Source: Streptomyces sp. NRRL F-525
Lineage (GTDB): Bacteria; Actinomycetota; Actinomycetes; Streptomycetales; Streptomycetaceae
NCBI RefSeq assembly: GCF_000716605.1
Contig: NZ_JNXE01000030.1
Location: 62,001-126,000, forward strand
DNA length: 64,000 nucleotides
Reading direction: 5' to 3'
Part shown: positions 48,213-58,088 of the stretch, piece by piece
Position numbering within the stretch: the stretch's first letter is position 1
Layout of the letters: every line of letters starts with the position of its first letter
The notes under the pieces: generated by a model
Seen by the model: the letters and a program-made list of their open reading frames with translations, nothing else
Databases searched by the model: none
Told to the model about the DNA's origin: nothing
Program-made: the position numbers and the translations under genes

Positions 48213-49940
48213 CTACTCCGTCGGCACCGGTACCCACCACACCAGCGTGGTCCCGCCGTCGGACGGACTGCTCAACTCCAGCTCCCCGCCGAGCTGCTGG
48301 GCCCGTTCCGCCATGTTCCGCAGCCCGCTGCGGCGGCCGTCGGCCGGGATCCCGACGCCGTTGTCCCTGACCGTCAGCCGGACCTGGTGGGAGTCGGCGG
48401 TGAGGGAGACATCGCCACGGCCGGCGTGAGCGTGCCGGGCGATGTTGGTGAGGGACTCGGAGAGTACGGCGATCAGGTGGTCGGCGATCTCGCGCGGCCC
48501 CCGGGTCTCCACCAGCCCTTCCATCCGCACGCTGGGCGCGAAGCCCAGCACCGGTGCCGCCTCGCCCACGATCCGCACCACGCGCGCCCGTAGGCCGTCC
48601 CCGCCGGTGCCCTCGCGTGAGCGGAGTCCGAAGATCGTGGACCTGATGATCTTGATCGTCTCGTCGAGGTCGTCCACCGCGCGTGCGACGCGTTCGGCGG
48701 CCTCGGGGTGCTCGATGAAGCGGCCCGCGCTCTGGAGGGTCATGCCGGTGGCGAACAGCCGTTGGATGGCGAGGTCGTGCAGGTCGCGGGCGATGCGGTC
48801 GCGGTCCTGGAGCACCGCGATCCGCTCGGCGTCCCGACGGCGTTCGGCCAGTTCCATCGCGATGGCGGCCTGGGCGGCGAAGGTCTGCAGGGTCTCGGTC
48901 TCCATCGCGGAGAAGGGCTGCCGCCCGGCGTCCCGCACCAGCAGGACCACGCCGCGCACCCCCGCCTCACCGGTGCCGATGGGCACGGCCACGGCCGGGC
49001 CGAGTCCGCCGAAGCGCGGTGGGTCCAGGGAGATACGGCCGTCCTGCCCGACGTCCGCGCTGGTGACCGGGGCCGCGGCGGCGAAGGCCAGCCCCATCAG
49101 GCTGCGGTCCATGGACAGGACGAGCCCCTGGTGTGCTTCGGCGTCCAGCCCGACGGCGATCTCCACGACGAGCGACCCGGTGTCCTCCATCGGCAGCGCG
49201 ACCGCCGTCAGCGCGGAGCCCGTGATCTCCCCGGCCCGCTCGGCGATCAGGGCGAGGATCTCCGTGCGGGAATCGCCGGAAATCAGGTTGTGGGTGATCT
49301 CCGCGTTCGCCCGCAGCCAGCGCTCCCGCAGCCGGGACTCCTCGTACAGACGGGCGTTGTCGATCGCGACACCGGCCGCCACGGCCAGGGTGGACAGGAC
49401 CGACTCGTCCTCGTCGTCGAACTGTGCCCCGCCGCGCTTCTCGGTGAGGTAGAGGTTCCCGAAGACCTGGTCGCGTACCCGGATGGGAACGCCCAGGAAG
49501 CTGTTCATCGGCGGGTGGTTGGCCGGGAAGCCGTACGAGGCGGGGTGCTCGGAGAGCTTCGCGAGACGCAGCGGCTCGGGATGGCGGATCAGCTCACCCA
49601 GGATGCCGTGACCCTTCGGATACGGGCCGATCCCGGCGATCTGCTCCTCGGTGACCCCGACGGTGCGGAAGGCCGACAGGGCCTTGCCGTCCGGGGTGAT
49701 CACGCCGAGCGCGGCGTACTCCGCGTCGACCAGGACCGCCGCCGCCTCGACGATGCTGTGCAGGGCCTGCTCCAGCTCCAGCTCCCTGCCGACGGAGAGC
49801 ACCGCCTCCAGCAGACTGTGCACCCGGTCGCGGGTGCCGCGGGCGGCGTCCAGCCGTGCCTGCAGCTCCTCCAGCAGTTCGTCCAGCTTCAGCTGCGGCA
49901 GCCGTATGCGGGCCGCCCGGGGTTCCTCGGGGCTTCCCAC
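48213..49940 (-). CDS. GAF-domain sensor histidine kinase (DevS/OsdK-like)
   Basis: 575 residues, soluble. GTG 49940 follows GGAGGAGGCACAG. Two GAF domains (~55-205, with LGVITPDGKALSAFRTVGVTEEQIAGIGPYPKGHGILG and NSFLGVPIRVRDQVFGNLYLTEK; ~225-375) precede the H box VLQDRDRIARDLHDLAIQRLFATGM (His388) and the HATPase (SESLTNIARHAHA; DNGVGIPADGRRSGLRNMAERA). GAF1 of DevS/DosS holds heme that senses O2, NO or CO, so a redox-sensing role is likely. The matching regulator lies 10 kb away at 59660. Confidence 0.93.
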   Translation of the reverse strand: MGSPEEPRAARIRLPQLKLDELLEELQARLDAARGTRDRVHSLLEAVLSVGRELELEQALHSIVEAAAVLVDAEYAALGVITPDGKALSAFRTVGVTEEQIAGIGPYPKGHGILGELIRHPEPLRLAKLSEHPASYGFPANHPPMNSFLGVPIRVRDQVFGNLYLTEKRGGAQFDDEDESVLSTLAVAAGVAIDNARLYEESRLRERWLRANAEITHNLISGDSRTEILALIAERAGEITGSALTAVALPMEDTGSLVVEIAVGLDAEAHQGLVLSMDRSLMGLAFAAAAPVTSADVGQDGRISLDPPRFGGLGPAVAVPIGTGEAGVRGVVLLVRDAGRQPFSAMETETLQTFAAQAAIAMELAERRRDAERIAVLQDRDRIARDLHDLAIQRLFATGMTLQSAGRFIEHPEAAERVARAVDDLDETIKIIRSTIFGLRSREGTGGDGLRARVVRIVGEAAPVLGFAPSVRMEGLVETRGPREIADHLIAVLSESLTNIARHAHAGRGDVSLTADSHQVRLTVRDNGVGIPADGRRSGLRNMAERAQQLGGELELSSPSDGGTTLVWWVPVPTE

Positions 49941-50241
49941 CTGTGCCTCCTCCGGTTCTGTGGCGGGTGGGCACCCACCGCTCCGGATGTTGCTCACGCT
50001 ACCGGCACACGGCCCGCGACGGTACGGAGTCGGGGAACGGATCCGGGGCCCGGCGAGTGGGGCCGTCCGGGCCCTGACCAGGACCCGTCCGGCCCTTGGA
50101 GCGGGCCGGGGCCCGGGAGACGCTGGAGGCGGGAGCGGCACCGGTCCCCCGCGGTGCCGCTCCGCCCGTTCACCCAGCGGTTCGACAAGCGAGAGCCCAA
50201 CGGTTCCGACAAGCGAGTACCTCACGGTATGGAAGCCCGCC
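49941..50241. promoter_or_regulatory. Divergent promoter region with GC-rich dyads
   Basis: The 301-nt gap between the histidine kinase and the PPOX gene. At 50059-50075 GGGGCCGTCCGGGCCCT, and at 50080-50098 AGGACCCGTCCGGCCCTTG, resemble degenerate forms of the GGGCC-N4-GGCCC palindrome seen elsewhere in the island. No gene supported. Confidence 0.35.
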
Positions 50242-50715
50242 ATGGTCAAGGACGACAGCCAACCGATCCATCCGGCCCCCGCGGGCCCGCGTCGCCGTGT
50301 CGAGCTCGGCAGCGCCGAGGCGCTGCGGCTGCTGGGCAGCGTGTCTCTGGGGAGGATCGTCTTCACCCGGCACGCGCTGCCGACCGTACGCCCGGTCAAC
50401 CACGTGCTGGACCAGGGGGACATCGTCGTCCGCACCCACCGGGGTTCCGCCCTGACCTCGTACACCGAGCGGGCCGACGCCCCTGGTGCCGTCGTCGCCT
50501 ACGAGGCCGACGTCGTCGACGCGGACTCGCGTCTGGGCTGGAGCGTGGTGGTGACGGGGTACGCCCGGCTCGTGACCGATCCCGCTGAACTGGCCCGCTG
50601 CCGGGCGATGTTGCGGCCGTGGGTGGAGACGGCCATGGACCAGATGATCCGTGTCCGCCCCGACCTGGTCACCGGTATCCGGCTCAGCGCCGACGGCCCG
50701 ACGGGCACGGCCTGA
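50242..50715 (+). CDS. Pyridoxamine 5'-phosphate oxidase-family (split-barrel flavin) protein
   Basis: 157 residues. Core split-barrel motifs: VELGSAEALRLLGSVSLGRIVFTRHALPTVRPVNHVLDQGDIVVRTHRGSAL and AVVAYEADVVDADSRLGWSVVVTGYARLVTDPAEL. This subgroup (nitroreductase/F420- or FMN-binding) is a frequent member of DosR-type regulons. ATG 50242 follows GGAAG. Converges on the XRE-PPOX gene across the 50755 hairpin. Confidence 0.88.
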   Translation: MVKDDSQPIHPAPAGPRRRVELGSAEALRLLGSVSLGRIVFTRHALPTVRPVNHVLDQGDIVVRTHRGSALTSYTERADAPGAVVAYEADVVDADSRLGWSVVVTGYARLVTDPAELARCRAMLRPWVETAMDQMIRVRPDLVTGIRLSADGPTGTA

Positions 50716-50754
50716 ACCGTGCCCGGCCGGTGCCGCGCGGGTCCTCGTCGGAAC

Positions 50755-50787
50755 GCCGAACGGCCCCTTGTGGCAGGGCCGTTCGGC
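50755..50787. terminator. Bidirectional hairpin between convergent PPOX genes
   Basis: Perfect 12-bp stem GCCGAACGGCCC (50755-50766) / GGGCCGTTCGGC (50776-50787) with a 9-nt loop. No T tract, as is common in Streptomyces. Confidence 0.8.
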
Positions 50788-50845
50788 TCGGGACGCGGTA
50801 ACAGCCGTTCGCCCGGGGTGTGTTCGGGCGACGACGACGGCTTCG

Positions 50846-51526
50846 TCACACGGTGATCCGGCGTCCCGTGACCGTCCGCATCTCGACCCGCACCCACAGG
50901 TCGCGCTCGCCTCCCGCCCACGGCCCGCTGTGGGCGGCGTCCGCGAGTCGGCGGGCCTCGTCGGGGTCCGTCACCGCTCGCCCGCGTCCCCGCACGAGCA
51001 CGCTCCAGCCCCGGCTGAACGCGTCGTCGATGCGGTCGACCTCGAAGGCCACCTGGTGGCCGACCGCCGACGACGGCGTCGTACCGGAGGCGGTGCGGAA
51101 CACGATCGCGCCGTCGACGACGCTGTAGTTGACCGGTACGACGACGGGCCCCGAGTCGGTCGACACCGCGATTCTCCCTACGCCGTGCGTGCCGAGGAGG
51201 GACCTGCACTCGCCCGTGCTCAGCTCGGTGAACTCGGGGCTCCGCGCGGCCTGTTCGAGCCCGGGCGGCAGTTCGGCGGTCCCGCCCGTGAGGTCCGACA
51301 CCGTGGTCTCCAGGGCGGCGGCCAGGCTGAGAAGTGTGCCTCTGCCCGGCGTGGCGCCGGGAAGCTCCTCGAGGTACTTCAGATAGCTGGGCGCCACACC
51401 GGCCCGGGTGGCTGTCTCCGGCCGGGTCAGGCCCAGTCGCGCACGCCGTGTGGCGAGGCGGCGTCCCAGGTCGCCCAGGGGATGTTCGGTCGGCGTACCG
51501 GAGTCGGTCCGTGTCTGTTCGGGCAT
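50846..51526 (-). CDS. XRE-type HTH protein fused to a PPOX domain
   Basis: 226 residues. The N-terminal helix-turn-helix (~15-75) is LGDLGRRLATRRARLGLTRPETATRAGVAPSYLKYLEELPGATPGRGTLLSLAAALE. The C-terminal split-barrel flavin domain (~95-226) is RSLLGTHGVGRIAVSTDSGPVVVPVNYSVVDGAIVFRTASG ... VAFEVDRIDDAFSRGWSVLVRGRGRAV. A flavin- or F420-responsive DNA-binding protein is a plausible role. ATG 51526 was chosen over the GTG three codons upstream. Its PPOX half resembles that of the neighbour at 50242. Confidence 0.88.
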   Translation of the reverse strand: MPEQTRTDSGTPTEHPLGDLGRRLATRRARLGLTRPETATRAGVAPSYLKYLEELPGATPGRGTLLSLAAALETTVSDLTGGTAELPPGLEQAARSPEFTELSTGECRSLLGTHGVGRIAVSTDSGPVVVPVNYSVVDGAIVFRTASGTTPSSAVGHQVAFEVDRIDDAFSRGWSVLVRGRGRAVTDPDEARRLADAAHSGPWAGGERDLWVRVEMRTVTGRRITV

Positions 51527-51631
51527 GGACCTCACGTCCTCTCGTCGGTCCGCGCGGAACGGGGACCGTGATGCGGTGACCCCGGCGGACCTGCGCCGTG
51601 GGTCACCGCGACTTGTGCGCCGACAGGGCGC

Positions 51632-52492
51632 TCACACGGGCCGGGCCGCTCCGTTGGGCGTCGGCACATGAGCCGGCTCGGCCGGTGCGGGCAGGGCGAC
51701 CGTCGGCGGTGTGACGGTGGCCGCGGACGCCTCGCGGGCGAGGAAGGAGCCGAGTTCACCGATGGTGCTCATCAGCGGTGCGGGGAAGACGACCGTGGTG
51801 TTCTTGTCCACACCGATCTCGACCAGGCTCTGCAGGTTGCGCAGTTGCAGGGCGAGAGGGTGGGCCATCATCGTGTCGGAGGCGTCGCCCAGGGCCGCGG
51901 CGGCCAGGGACTCTCCCTCGGCGCTGATGATCTTGGCGCGCTTCTCCCGCTCGGCCTCGGCCTGCCTGGCCATCGCGCGTTTCATGGACTCGGGCAGTTG
52001 GATGTCCTTGAGTTCGACCAGGGTGACCTCCACGCCCCACTCGACGGTGGTGACGTCCAGGATCTGGCGGATGTCCAGGTTGATGCGGTCGGTCTCGGAC
52101 AGGGTCTCGTCCAGGGTGTGCCGACCGACGACCTTCCGCAGGGTGGTCTGGGCGATCTGGTCGATCGCGGAGTTCACGTTCTCGATCGCGATGACCGACT
52201 TGACCGCGTCGACCACGCGGAAGTAGGCCACGGCGGAGACGTCGACGCTGACGTTGTCGCGCGTGATGATGCCCTGGGACTGGATCGGCATGGTCACGAT
52301 GCGCAGCGAGACGCGGTGCAGGACGTCGACAAAGGGGATGATGAACCGCAGTCCGGGTGCGCGCGGGCCGACCAGCCGGCCGAACCGGAACAGGACGCCC
52401 TTCTCGTACTGCCGGACGACACGGACCGCCATCGTCAGCCCGATCAGTATCAGGACGACGAGTACCACCAGGACAGTGATCAAGGTGGTCAT
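51632..52492 (-). CDS. Slipin/stomatin-like SPFH (band 7) protein
   Basis: 286 residues. An N-terminal TM anchor (LITVLVVLVVLILIGLTMAV), then the SPFH domain: RQYEKGVLFRFGRLVGPRAPGLRFIIPFVDVLHRVSLRIVTMPIQSQGIITRDNVSVDVSAVAYFRV ... TLRKVVGRHTLDETLSETDRIN. A coiled coil (MARQAEAEREKRAKIISAEGES) follows, and a Pro/Ala-rich tail. Acts at the membrane as an oligomeric scaffold, often with an NfeD protease partner, which is absent here. A GGGCC palindrome lies 139 nt upstream. Confidence 0.93.
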   Translation of the reverse strand: MTTLITVLVVLVVLILIGLTMAVRVVRQYEKGVLFRFGRLVGPRAPGLRFIIPFVDVLHRVSLRIVTMPIQSQGIITRDNVSVDVSAVAYFRVVDAVKSVIAIENVNSAIDQIAQTTLRKVVGRHTLDETLSETDRINLDIRQILDVTTVEWGVEVTLVELKDIQLPESMKRAMARQAEAEREKRAKIISAEGESLAAAALGDASDTMMAHPLALQLRNLQSLVEIGVDKNTTVVFPAPLMSTIGELGSFLAREASAATVTPPTVALPAPAEPAHVPTPNGAARPV

Positions 52493-52630
52493 GTTTTCGC
52501 TCCCTCGGAAGATGGACCGTGGCGACGGATCACCAGGTCCGGCGAGGCGTCGCCGCAGTGGGGCACCGGGAGGCGCGAGCCCTTTTTCGTGGTCTCACCA
52601 CGAGCCTGCTCCGCCCGGCCGGCGGACGGT

Positions 52631-52646
52631 AGGGCCGACAGGCCCT
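52631..52646. promoter_or_regulatory. Putative DevR/OsdR-type operator upstream of slipin
   Basis: AGGGCCGACAGGCCCT: 6-bp arms AGGGCC / GGCCCT around GACA, in the slipin promoter region and 48 nt before the inward end of the phosphoketolase gene. One of three close matches in the island (see 58826 and 59560). Confidence 0.5.
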
Positions 52647-52693
52647 GTGTTCACCGCGAGCGGCCCCCGCCCCCCTGTGCGGAGTGGGTGAGG

Positions 52694-55075
52694 TCAGGCG
52701 TCCCAGCTCCAGTCGGCGACCTCGGGCAGGTCGGTGCCGTGTTCGCGGATCCAGGCGTGGTGGCGGGTGCGGGCGTCGGCCATGGTCTGGCGTACGGCGG
52801 CCGCGCGCACGGCGAGGCCGGGGACGCGGTCGATGACGTCCATGACGAGGCGGTAGCGGTCGAGGTCGTTGCGGACGACCATGTCGAAGGGCGTGGTCGT
52901 GGTGCCGGACTCCTTGTAGCCGCGTACGTGCAGGTTGGCGTGGCCGGTGCGGCGGTAGGCGAGGCGGTGGATGAGCCACGGGTAGCCGTGGTAGGCGAAG
53001 ATCACCGGCTTGTCCGTGGTGAACAGGCCGTCGTACTCGAAGTCGCCCATTCCGTGCGGGTGTTCGTCGCGCGGCATGAGCCTCGTCATGTCGACGACGT
53101 TGACGACACGGACGGCGAGGTCGGGCAGGTGCCGGCGCAGCAACTGGGCGGCGGCCAGCACCTCCAGGGTGGGCACGTCACCCGCGCAGGCGAGCACGAC
53201 GTCGGGTTCGCCGCCGTTCTCGGTGCCCGCCCACTCCCAGATCCCGGCGCCGCGCGCGCAGTGGGCGCGGGCCTGGTCCATGGAGAGCCAGTCGAAGCAG
53301 GGCTGCTTGCCGGCGACGACCACGTTGACGTAGTCGCGGCTGCGCAGGACGTGATCCGCCACGGAGAGAAGGGTGTTGGCGTCCGGCGGGAGGTAGACCC
53401 GGACGACCTCGGGGCTCTTGTTGAGGACGTGGTCGACGAAGCCGGGGTCCTGGTGCGAGAAGCCGTTGTGGTCCTGGCGCCAAACGTGGGACGTCAGAAG
53501 GTAGTTGAGGGAGGCGATGGGTGCCCGCCACGCCAACTCCCTCGATGTCTTCAGCCACTTGATGTGCTGGTTGACCATGGAGTCGACGATGTGCACGAAC
53601 GCCTCGTAGCAGGAGAACAGTCCGTGCCGGCCGGTGAGGAGATAGCCCTCCAGCCAGCCCTGGCAGGTGTGTTCGGAGAGGATCTCCATCACGCGGCCGT
53701 GCCGGTCCAAGTGCTCGTCGACCGGCAGGAGTTCGGCCTGCCAGGCCTTGCCGCTGGCGTTGAAGACGGCCTGGAGACGGTTGGAGGCGGTCTCGTCCGG
53801 GCCGACGAGACGGAAGTCGCGGCTGGCCGAGGTGTCGTGCATGACCTGTTCGAGGAGGTCGCCGAGGATGCGGGTGGGCTCGTGCAGGGTGGTGCCCGGC
53901 TTGTCGACGGGGACGGCGAAGCGGTCCAGGGACGGGACCGGCAGGTCGTGGACGAGGAGACCGCCGTTGGCGTACGGGCTGGATCCGAGGCGCTTGGTGC
54001 CCTCGGGCAGGCAGGCGAGGACGTCCGCGACCGGCCGGCCGTCGGCGCCGAACAGCTTCTCCGGGTGGTAGGAGCGCAGCCAGGCCTCCAACTGCCGTAG
54101 GTGCTCCGGGTTTTCGCGCACCTCGGACAGCGGGACCTGGTGTGCGCGCCAGGTGCCTTCGACCGGGACGCCGTCGACCTCGGCGGGACCGGTCCAGCCC
54201 TTCGGGGTGCGCAGCACGATCATGGGCCAGTGCACGCGCTCGCTCACGCCGTCCTCGCGGGCCGACTGCTGCATCGCGGCGATGCGGTCCAGCGCGTCGT
54301 CGAACGCGGCGGCCATCGCGCGGTGCACCGTGAGCGGGTCGTCGCCGGTGACGTGGATCGGCTCGTGGCCGTAGCCGCGCAGCAGTTCGTCGAGTTCGGA
54401 CTCGGGGAGGCGGGAGAGCACGGTCGGGTTGGCGATCTTGTAGCCGTTGAGGTGCAGGATCGGCAGGACGGCGCCGTCGTGGACCGGGTCGAGGAACTTG
54501 TTGGAGTGCCAGGCGGCGGCGAGCGGGCCGGTCTCCGCCTCGCCGTCACCGATCACGCAGGCGACGAGCAGGTCCGGGTTGTCGAAGGCGGCGCCGTAGG
54601 CATGCGCCAGTGAATAGCCCAGCTCGCCGCCCTCGTGGATGGACCCCGGGGTCTCGGGCGCCACATGGCTGGGCACACCGCCCGGGAAGGAGAACTGGCG
54701 GAAGAGCCTGTCCATGCCCGCCCCGTCGCGCGACACGTCCGGGTAGGTCTCGCTGTAGCTGCCCTCCAGCCAGGAGTTGGCGAGCACGGAAGGCCCGCCG
54801 TGCCCCGGACCCCACACGCACAGCGCGTCCAGGTCACGGGCCTTGATCACCCGGTTGAGGTGCGTGTACACGAGGTTGAGGCCGGGCGAGGTGCCCCAGT
54901 GGCCCAGGAGCCGGGGCTTGATGTGTTCCGGCTTCAGGGGTTCGGCCAGCAGCGGGTTCGCCATCAGGTAGATCTGGCCCGCGGCAAGGTAGTTGGCGGC
55001 CCGCCAGTGGGCGTCCAGGGCGCGCAGTTCGTCGTCGGGAAGTACGGTGCCGTGCTGGTCTTCGACCATGGTCAT
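52694..55075 (-). CDS. xfp: Xylulose-5-phosphate/fructose-6-phosphate phosphoketolase
   Basis: 793 residues, full-length TPP enzyme. It cleaves xylulose-5-P (or fructose-6-P) with phosphate to acetyl-P and glyceraldehyde-3-P (or erythrose-4-P). N-terminal signature [42 protein letters not shown] site [22 protein letters not shown]-terminal [30 protein letters not shown] and [18 protein letters not shown] 55075 has GGAG 5 nt upstream. In a hypoxia-type island it would provide acetyl-phosphate/ATP without respiration. No acetate kinase gene is nearby. Confidence 0.96.
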   Translation of the reverse strand: MTMVEDQHGTVLPDDELRALDAHWRAANYLAAGQIYLMANPLLAEPLKPEHIKPRLLGHWGTSPGLNLVYTHLNRVIKARDLDALCVWGPGHGGPSVLANSWLEGSYSETYPDVSRDGAGMDRLFRQFSFPGGVPSHVAPETPGSIHEGGELGYSLAHAYGAAFDNPDLLVACVIGDGEAETGPLAAAWHSNKFLDPVHDGAVLPILHLNGYKIANPTVLSRLPESELDELLRGYGHEPIHVTGDDPLTVHRAMAAAFDDALDRIAAMQQSAREDGVSERVHWPMIVLRTPKGWTGPAEVDGVPVEGTWRAHQVPLSEVRENPEHLRQLEAWLRSYHPEKLFGADGRPVADVLACLPEGTKRLGSSPYANGGLLVHDLPVPSLDRFAVPVDKPGTTLHEPTRILGDLLEQVMHDTSASRDFRLVGPDETASNRLQAVFNASGKAWQAELLPVDEHLDRHGRVMEILSEHTCQGWLEGYLLTGRHGLFSCYEAFVHIVDSMVNQHIKWLKTSRELAWRAPIASLNYLLTSHVWRQDHNGFSHQDPGFVDHVLNKSPEVVRVYLPPDANTLLSVADHVLRSRDYVNVVVAGKQPCFDWLSMDQARAHCARGAGIWEWAGTENGGEPDVVLACAGDVPTLEVLAAAQLLRRHLPDLAVRVVNVVDMTRLMPRDEHPHGMGDFEYDGLFTTDKPVIFAYHGYPWLIHRLAYRRTGHANLHVRGYKESGTTTTPFDMVVRNDLDRYRLVMDVIDRVPGLAVRAAAVRQTMADARTRHHAWIREHGTDLPEVADWSWDA

Positions 55076-55116
55076 GGTGACTCCGTAAGTCGTCGGGGTG
55101 TGGCGTCGGTCCGCGG

Positions 55117-55989
55117 TCAGGTCCGCTCGGGCACGATCACGACCGGGCAGGTGGAGTGGTGCAGGACCCCGTGGGCCACCCGGCCCAGCTGGAGCCCGTA
55201 GTGCCCGGGGCGCCGCTTGGCTCCGACGACCAGGAGGCCGGCGTCCCGCGAGGCGTCCACGAGCACGGTCCGGGTGTGGCCTTCGGTCGTACGGCCGTGC
55301 GACTCGACGGTGGCGGGAGCGTCCTGGAGAGCGGCTGCCAGGGCTACGGCCGCCCGCTGTTCGTGCAGCCGGGCGGGTTCGCCGGCCATCAGCGGATGGT
55401 CGGTGCTCTCGTGCGCCGGCCACCGCCACGCCCGTACGGCTTCGAGGGGGACCCCGCGCCGCTGTGCCTCCTCGAAGGCGAAACGCACTGCCGCCGAGCC
55501 CGCCGGTTTCTCTCCGACGCCCACGACGACACGGCCGTGCGTGCCGGCCGGGGCCTGGTTGTCGTGGTTGCCGCGTACGACGACCATCGGGCACTGCGCG
55601 TGCCCGGCGACGATCAGGCTCACGGAACCCAGCAGCACCTCGGCGAGTCCGCTGCGGCCACGTGTGCCCGTCACCAGGAGCGAGGCGGTCCGGCTCTCCC
55701 GCACCAGCGCGTACTCGGGTTCCTCCGCCAACACCTCGACGCTCACGTCGAGTTCGGGTTGGCGGCGGCGTGCCCGCCGTGCGGCGTTGTCGACGACGTC
55801 CTCGGCCCGCACCTGCTCGTCGGGCTTGGCGAGGTTCTCGGCGAGCGAGGTGCCCTCGTACCGCTCCCACAGCGACGCGTACACCAGCCGTAGCGGTGCC
55901 CCGCGCAGTACGGCCTCGTCGGCCGCCCAGTCGACGGCCCGCAGGCTGGGTTCGGAGCCGTCGACGCCGACGACGACCGGGAGGTCCAT
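55117..55989 (-). CDS. Universal stress protein, tandem UspA
   Basis: 290 residues, two UspA domains: [30 protein letters not shown] with [32 protein letters not shown], then [28 protein letters not shown] with [34 protein letters not shown]. The G-x2-G-x9-G(S) ATP-binding loop is intact in domain 1. It starts 5 nt past the stop of the alcohol dehydrogenase gene, so the two are in one operon. Confidence 0.94.
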   Translation of the reverse strand: MDLPVVVGVDGSEPSLRAVDWAADEAVLRGAPLRLVYASLWERYEGTSLAENLAKPDEQVRAEDVVDNAARRARRRQPELDVSVEVLAEEPEYALVRESRTASLLVTGTRGRSGLAEVLLGSVSLIVAGHAQCPMVVVRGNHDNQAPAGTHGRVVVGVGEKPAGSAAVRFAFEEAQRRGVPLEAVRAWRWPAHESTDHPLMAGEPARLHEQRAAVALAAALQDAPATVESHGRTTEGHTRTVLVDASRDAGLLVVGAKRRPGHYGLQLGRVAHGVLHHSTCPVVIVPERT

Positions 55990-55994
55990 CGCCC

Positions 55995-57017
55995 TCACCG
56001 CCCCGCACCGAGGTCGAAGACGATCCGGGCCCTGACGCCCCCGCGCAGCACGTCGGCGATGGACTCGTTGACGGAGTCCAGCGGGCGGGTCTCGCTGATC
56101 ACCTCGGTCCGGCCGGCCGCGTGCAGCTGGAAGACCTCGGAGAGGTCCTGCCGGGTGCCGACGATCGAGCCGATCACCGAGGTGCCGTTCAGCACGGTGT
56201 CGAAGATCGGGACCTGGATCGTGCCGTGCGCGGGCAGGGCGACCATGACGAGCTTCCCGCCGCGCCGCAGACCGGAGTTGACGGCGGCGAACGCGGCCTC
56301 GTTCACGGACAGGGCGATCGCCGCGTGCGCGCCGCCGTGCCCCTTGAGGACCTGGCCGACGTCGTCCTTGCGGGCGTCGATGACGAGGTCGGCGCCGAGC
56401 GCGGTGGCGAGTTCGAGCTTCTCGTCGGTGACGTCGATCGCGGCGACGGTGGCCCCGGCGATCTTCGCGTACTGCACCGCCAGGTGCCCGAGCCCGCCGA
56501 CCCCGGAGATCGCGACGAGCTGCGCGGGCCGGACACCGGCGACCTTGAGCGCCTTGTACGTGGTCACCCCGGCGCAGGTCAGCGGGGCGGCGTCCACGGC
56601 ACTCACGCCGTCGGGCACCGGCTGGGCGAAGTCGGCCCAGGCGAGCAACTTCTCGGCGTAGCCGCCGTCGCAGCCGTACCCGGTGTTGATCTGCTGCTCG
56701 CACAGCGTCTCCCAGCCCGAGAGGCAGTGCTCGCACCGCCCGCAGGCCCAGCCGAGCCACGGCACCGCCACCCGTTGGCCGATGCTCAGGTGGGTGACGC
56801 CGTCGCCGAGCTTCTCGACGAGGCCGACGCCCTCGTGCCCGGGGACGAAGGGCGGGGTCGGCCTGACCGGCCAGTCGCCGTGCGCGGCATGGATGTCGGT
56901 GTGGCACAGCCCGGACGTCTCGACCCGCACGCGGACCTGGCCGGGGCCGGGCTCGGGATCGGGGCGGTCCTCGATGACCAGGGGTTCGCCGAAGGCTCGT
57001 ACGACCGCTGCCTTCAT
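55995..57017 (-). CDS. Zinc-dependent alcohol dehydrogenase (AdhP-like)
   Basis: 340 residues, medium-chain dehydrogenase. Catalytic zinc ligands lie in [17 protein letters not shown] and PGHEGVG, the four structural-zinc cysteines in [15 protein letters not shown], and the NAD site in [27 protein letters not shown]. It interconverts ethanol (or similar alcohols) and aldehydes with NAD(H), recycling NAD under low oxygen. It lies between two USP genes on the same strand with 5- and 23-nt gaps, indicating one operon. Confidence 0.94.
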   Translation of the reverse strand: MKAAVVRAFGEPLVIEDRPDPEPGPGQVRVRVETSGLCHTDIHAAHGDWPVRPTPPFVPGHEGVGLVEKLGDGVTHLSIGQRVAVPWLGWACGRCEHCLSGWETLCEQQINTGYGCDGGYAEKLLAWADFAQPVPDGVSAVDAAPLTCAGVTTYKALKVAGVRPAQLVAISGVGGLGHLAVQYAKIAGATVAAIDVTDEKLELATALGADLVIDARKDDVGQVLKGHGGAHAAIALSVNEAAFAAVNSGLRRGGKLVMVALPAHGTIQVPIFDTVLNGTSVIGSIVGTRQDLSEVFQLHAAGRTEVISETRPLDSVNESIADVLRGGVRARIVFDLGAGR

Positions 57018-57040
57018 GGTTGCTGCTCCTTGGGTGGGGG

Positions 57041-57946
57041 TCAGTCGTGCGGGACGACGGCGACGGGGGCGGTGGAGTGGTGCAGGACGGCGTGGGTGAC
57101 GGAGCCGATGCGGGCGCCCAGCGGGACCCGGCGGACGCGGCGGCCGACGACGAGCAGCGAGGCCTCGCGGGAGGCGTCGACGAGGTGGTTGCCGGGGGTG
57201 CCGTAGGGGCACTCCTCGGTGACCTCGGCCTCCGGGAACTTCTCGCGCCACGGGCGCAGGGCCTCGGTGAGGGCGGTGGACTCGCTCTGCGCCAGGGCCT
57301 CCTGCACTTCGAGGTCCACGGGCAGGCCGTAGTCGTAGTAGGCGGCCGGGTTCCAGCCGTGGACGACGCGCAGGGAGGTGCCACGGCGGGCGGCCGCCGC
57401 GAACGCGAACCCGATCAGTTCGTCGTCGGGGCTCTCGATGTCGAGGCCGAGCACGACGGGCCGGAACGGAGCCGCGGCGGACGGGATGCCGAGCGGGTCC
57501 GTCGCGTGCTCGTCGGCGGCCTGCTCCCCGGCACGGACGAACACGACCGGCCGGGCGGCGTGCGCCAGGACGGACAGCCCGACCGAACCGGCCATGAACC
57601 CGCCGATCTCGCCCCGTCCACGGGAGCCGAGAACGAGCAGCTCCGCGTCCTTCGCGGCGCTCGCCAATACGTCGGCGGGCGGGCCGGATAGCTGTTCAGT
57701 GGTCACGTCGAGGCCCGGATGGCGCAGCCGGATGCCTTCGCCGGTCTCGCGGGGAATCCGCTCGGTCCGGTACTGCTGCGTCCCGGCGCCGGGCAGCGGT
57801 GCCTGCGCAATGGGAGCCGGTACGGGCTCCCGGACCTGGACCAGTTTCAGCGGCAGGCCGAGCAGTCGTGCCTCGCGGGCGGCCCACTCGGCCGCCGCGC
57901 GGCTCTCGGCGGAACCGTCGAGGCCGACCGTGACGGTGCGGGTCAT
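57041..57946 (-). CDS. Universal stress protein, tandem UspA
   Basis: 301 residues. Domain 1 is MTRTVTVGLDGSAESRAAAEWAAREARLLGLPLKLVQV ... LLVLGSRGRGEIGGFMAGSVGLSVLAHAARPVVFVRA; domain 2 ends LLVVGRRVRRVPLGARIGSVTHAVLHHSTAPVAVVPHD. The ATP loop is intact in domain 1. ATG 57946. Promoter region 57947-58088 has a degenerate dyad GGGGCCGCGGGTCCCC at 58010-58025. First gene of the USP-adh-USP operon. Confidence 0.94.
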   Translation of the reverse strand: MTRTVTVGLDGSAESRAAAEWAAREARLLGLPLKLVQVREPVPAPIAQAPLPGAGTQQYRTERIPRETGEGIRLRHPGLDVTTEQLSGPPADVLASAAKDAELLVLGSRGRGEIGGFMAGSVGLSVLAHAARPVVFVRAGEQAADEHATDPLGIPSAAAPFRPVVLGLDIESPDDELIGFAFAAAARRGTSLRVVHGWNPAAYYDYGLPVDLEVQEALAQSESTALTEALRPWREKFPEAEVTEECPYGTPGNHLVDASREASLLVVGRRVRRVPLGARIGSVTHAVLHHSTAPVAVVPHD

Positions 57947-58088
57947 GGTGTCCACCTTCTGGATCGGGGGTCCTGATACGAGCCTGGTTCTCGTGCGAGA
58001 CGCCCGGCAGGGGCCGCGGGTCCCCGCGAGGGACCGGCCGGTGTCCGGCACGGCGGGCCCACCGACTGGCCCGCCGCCCCTCCCGCGA

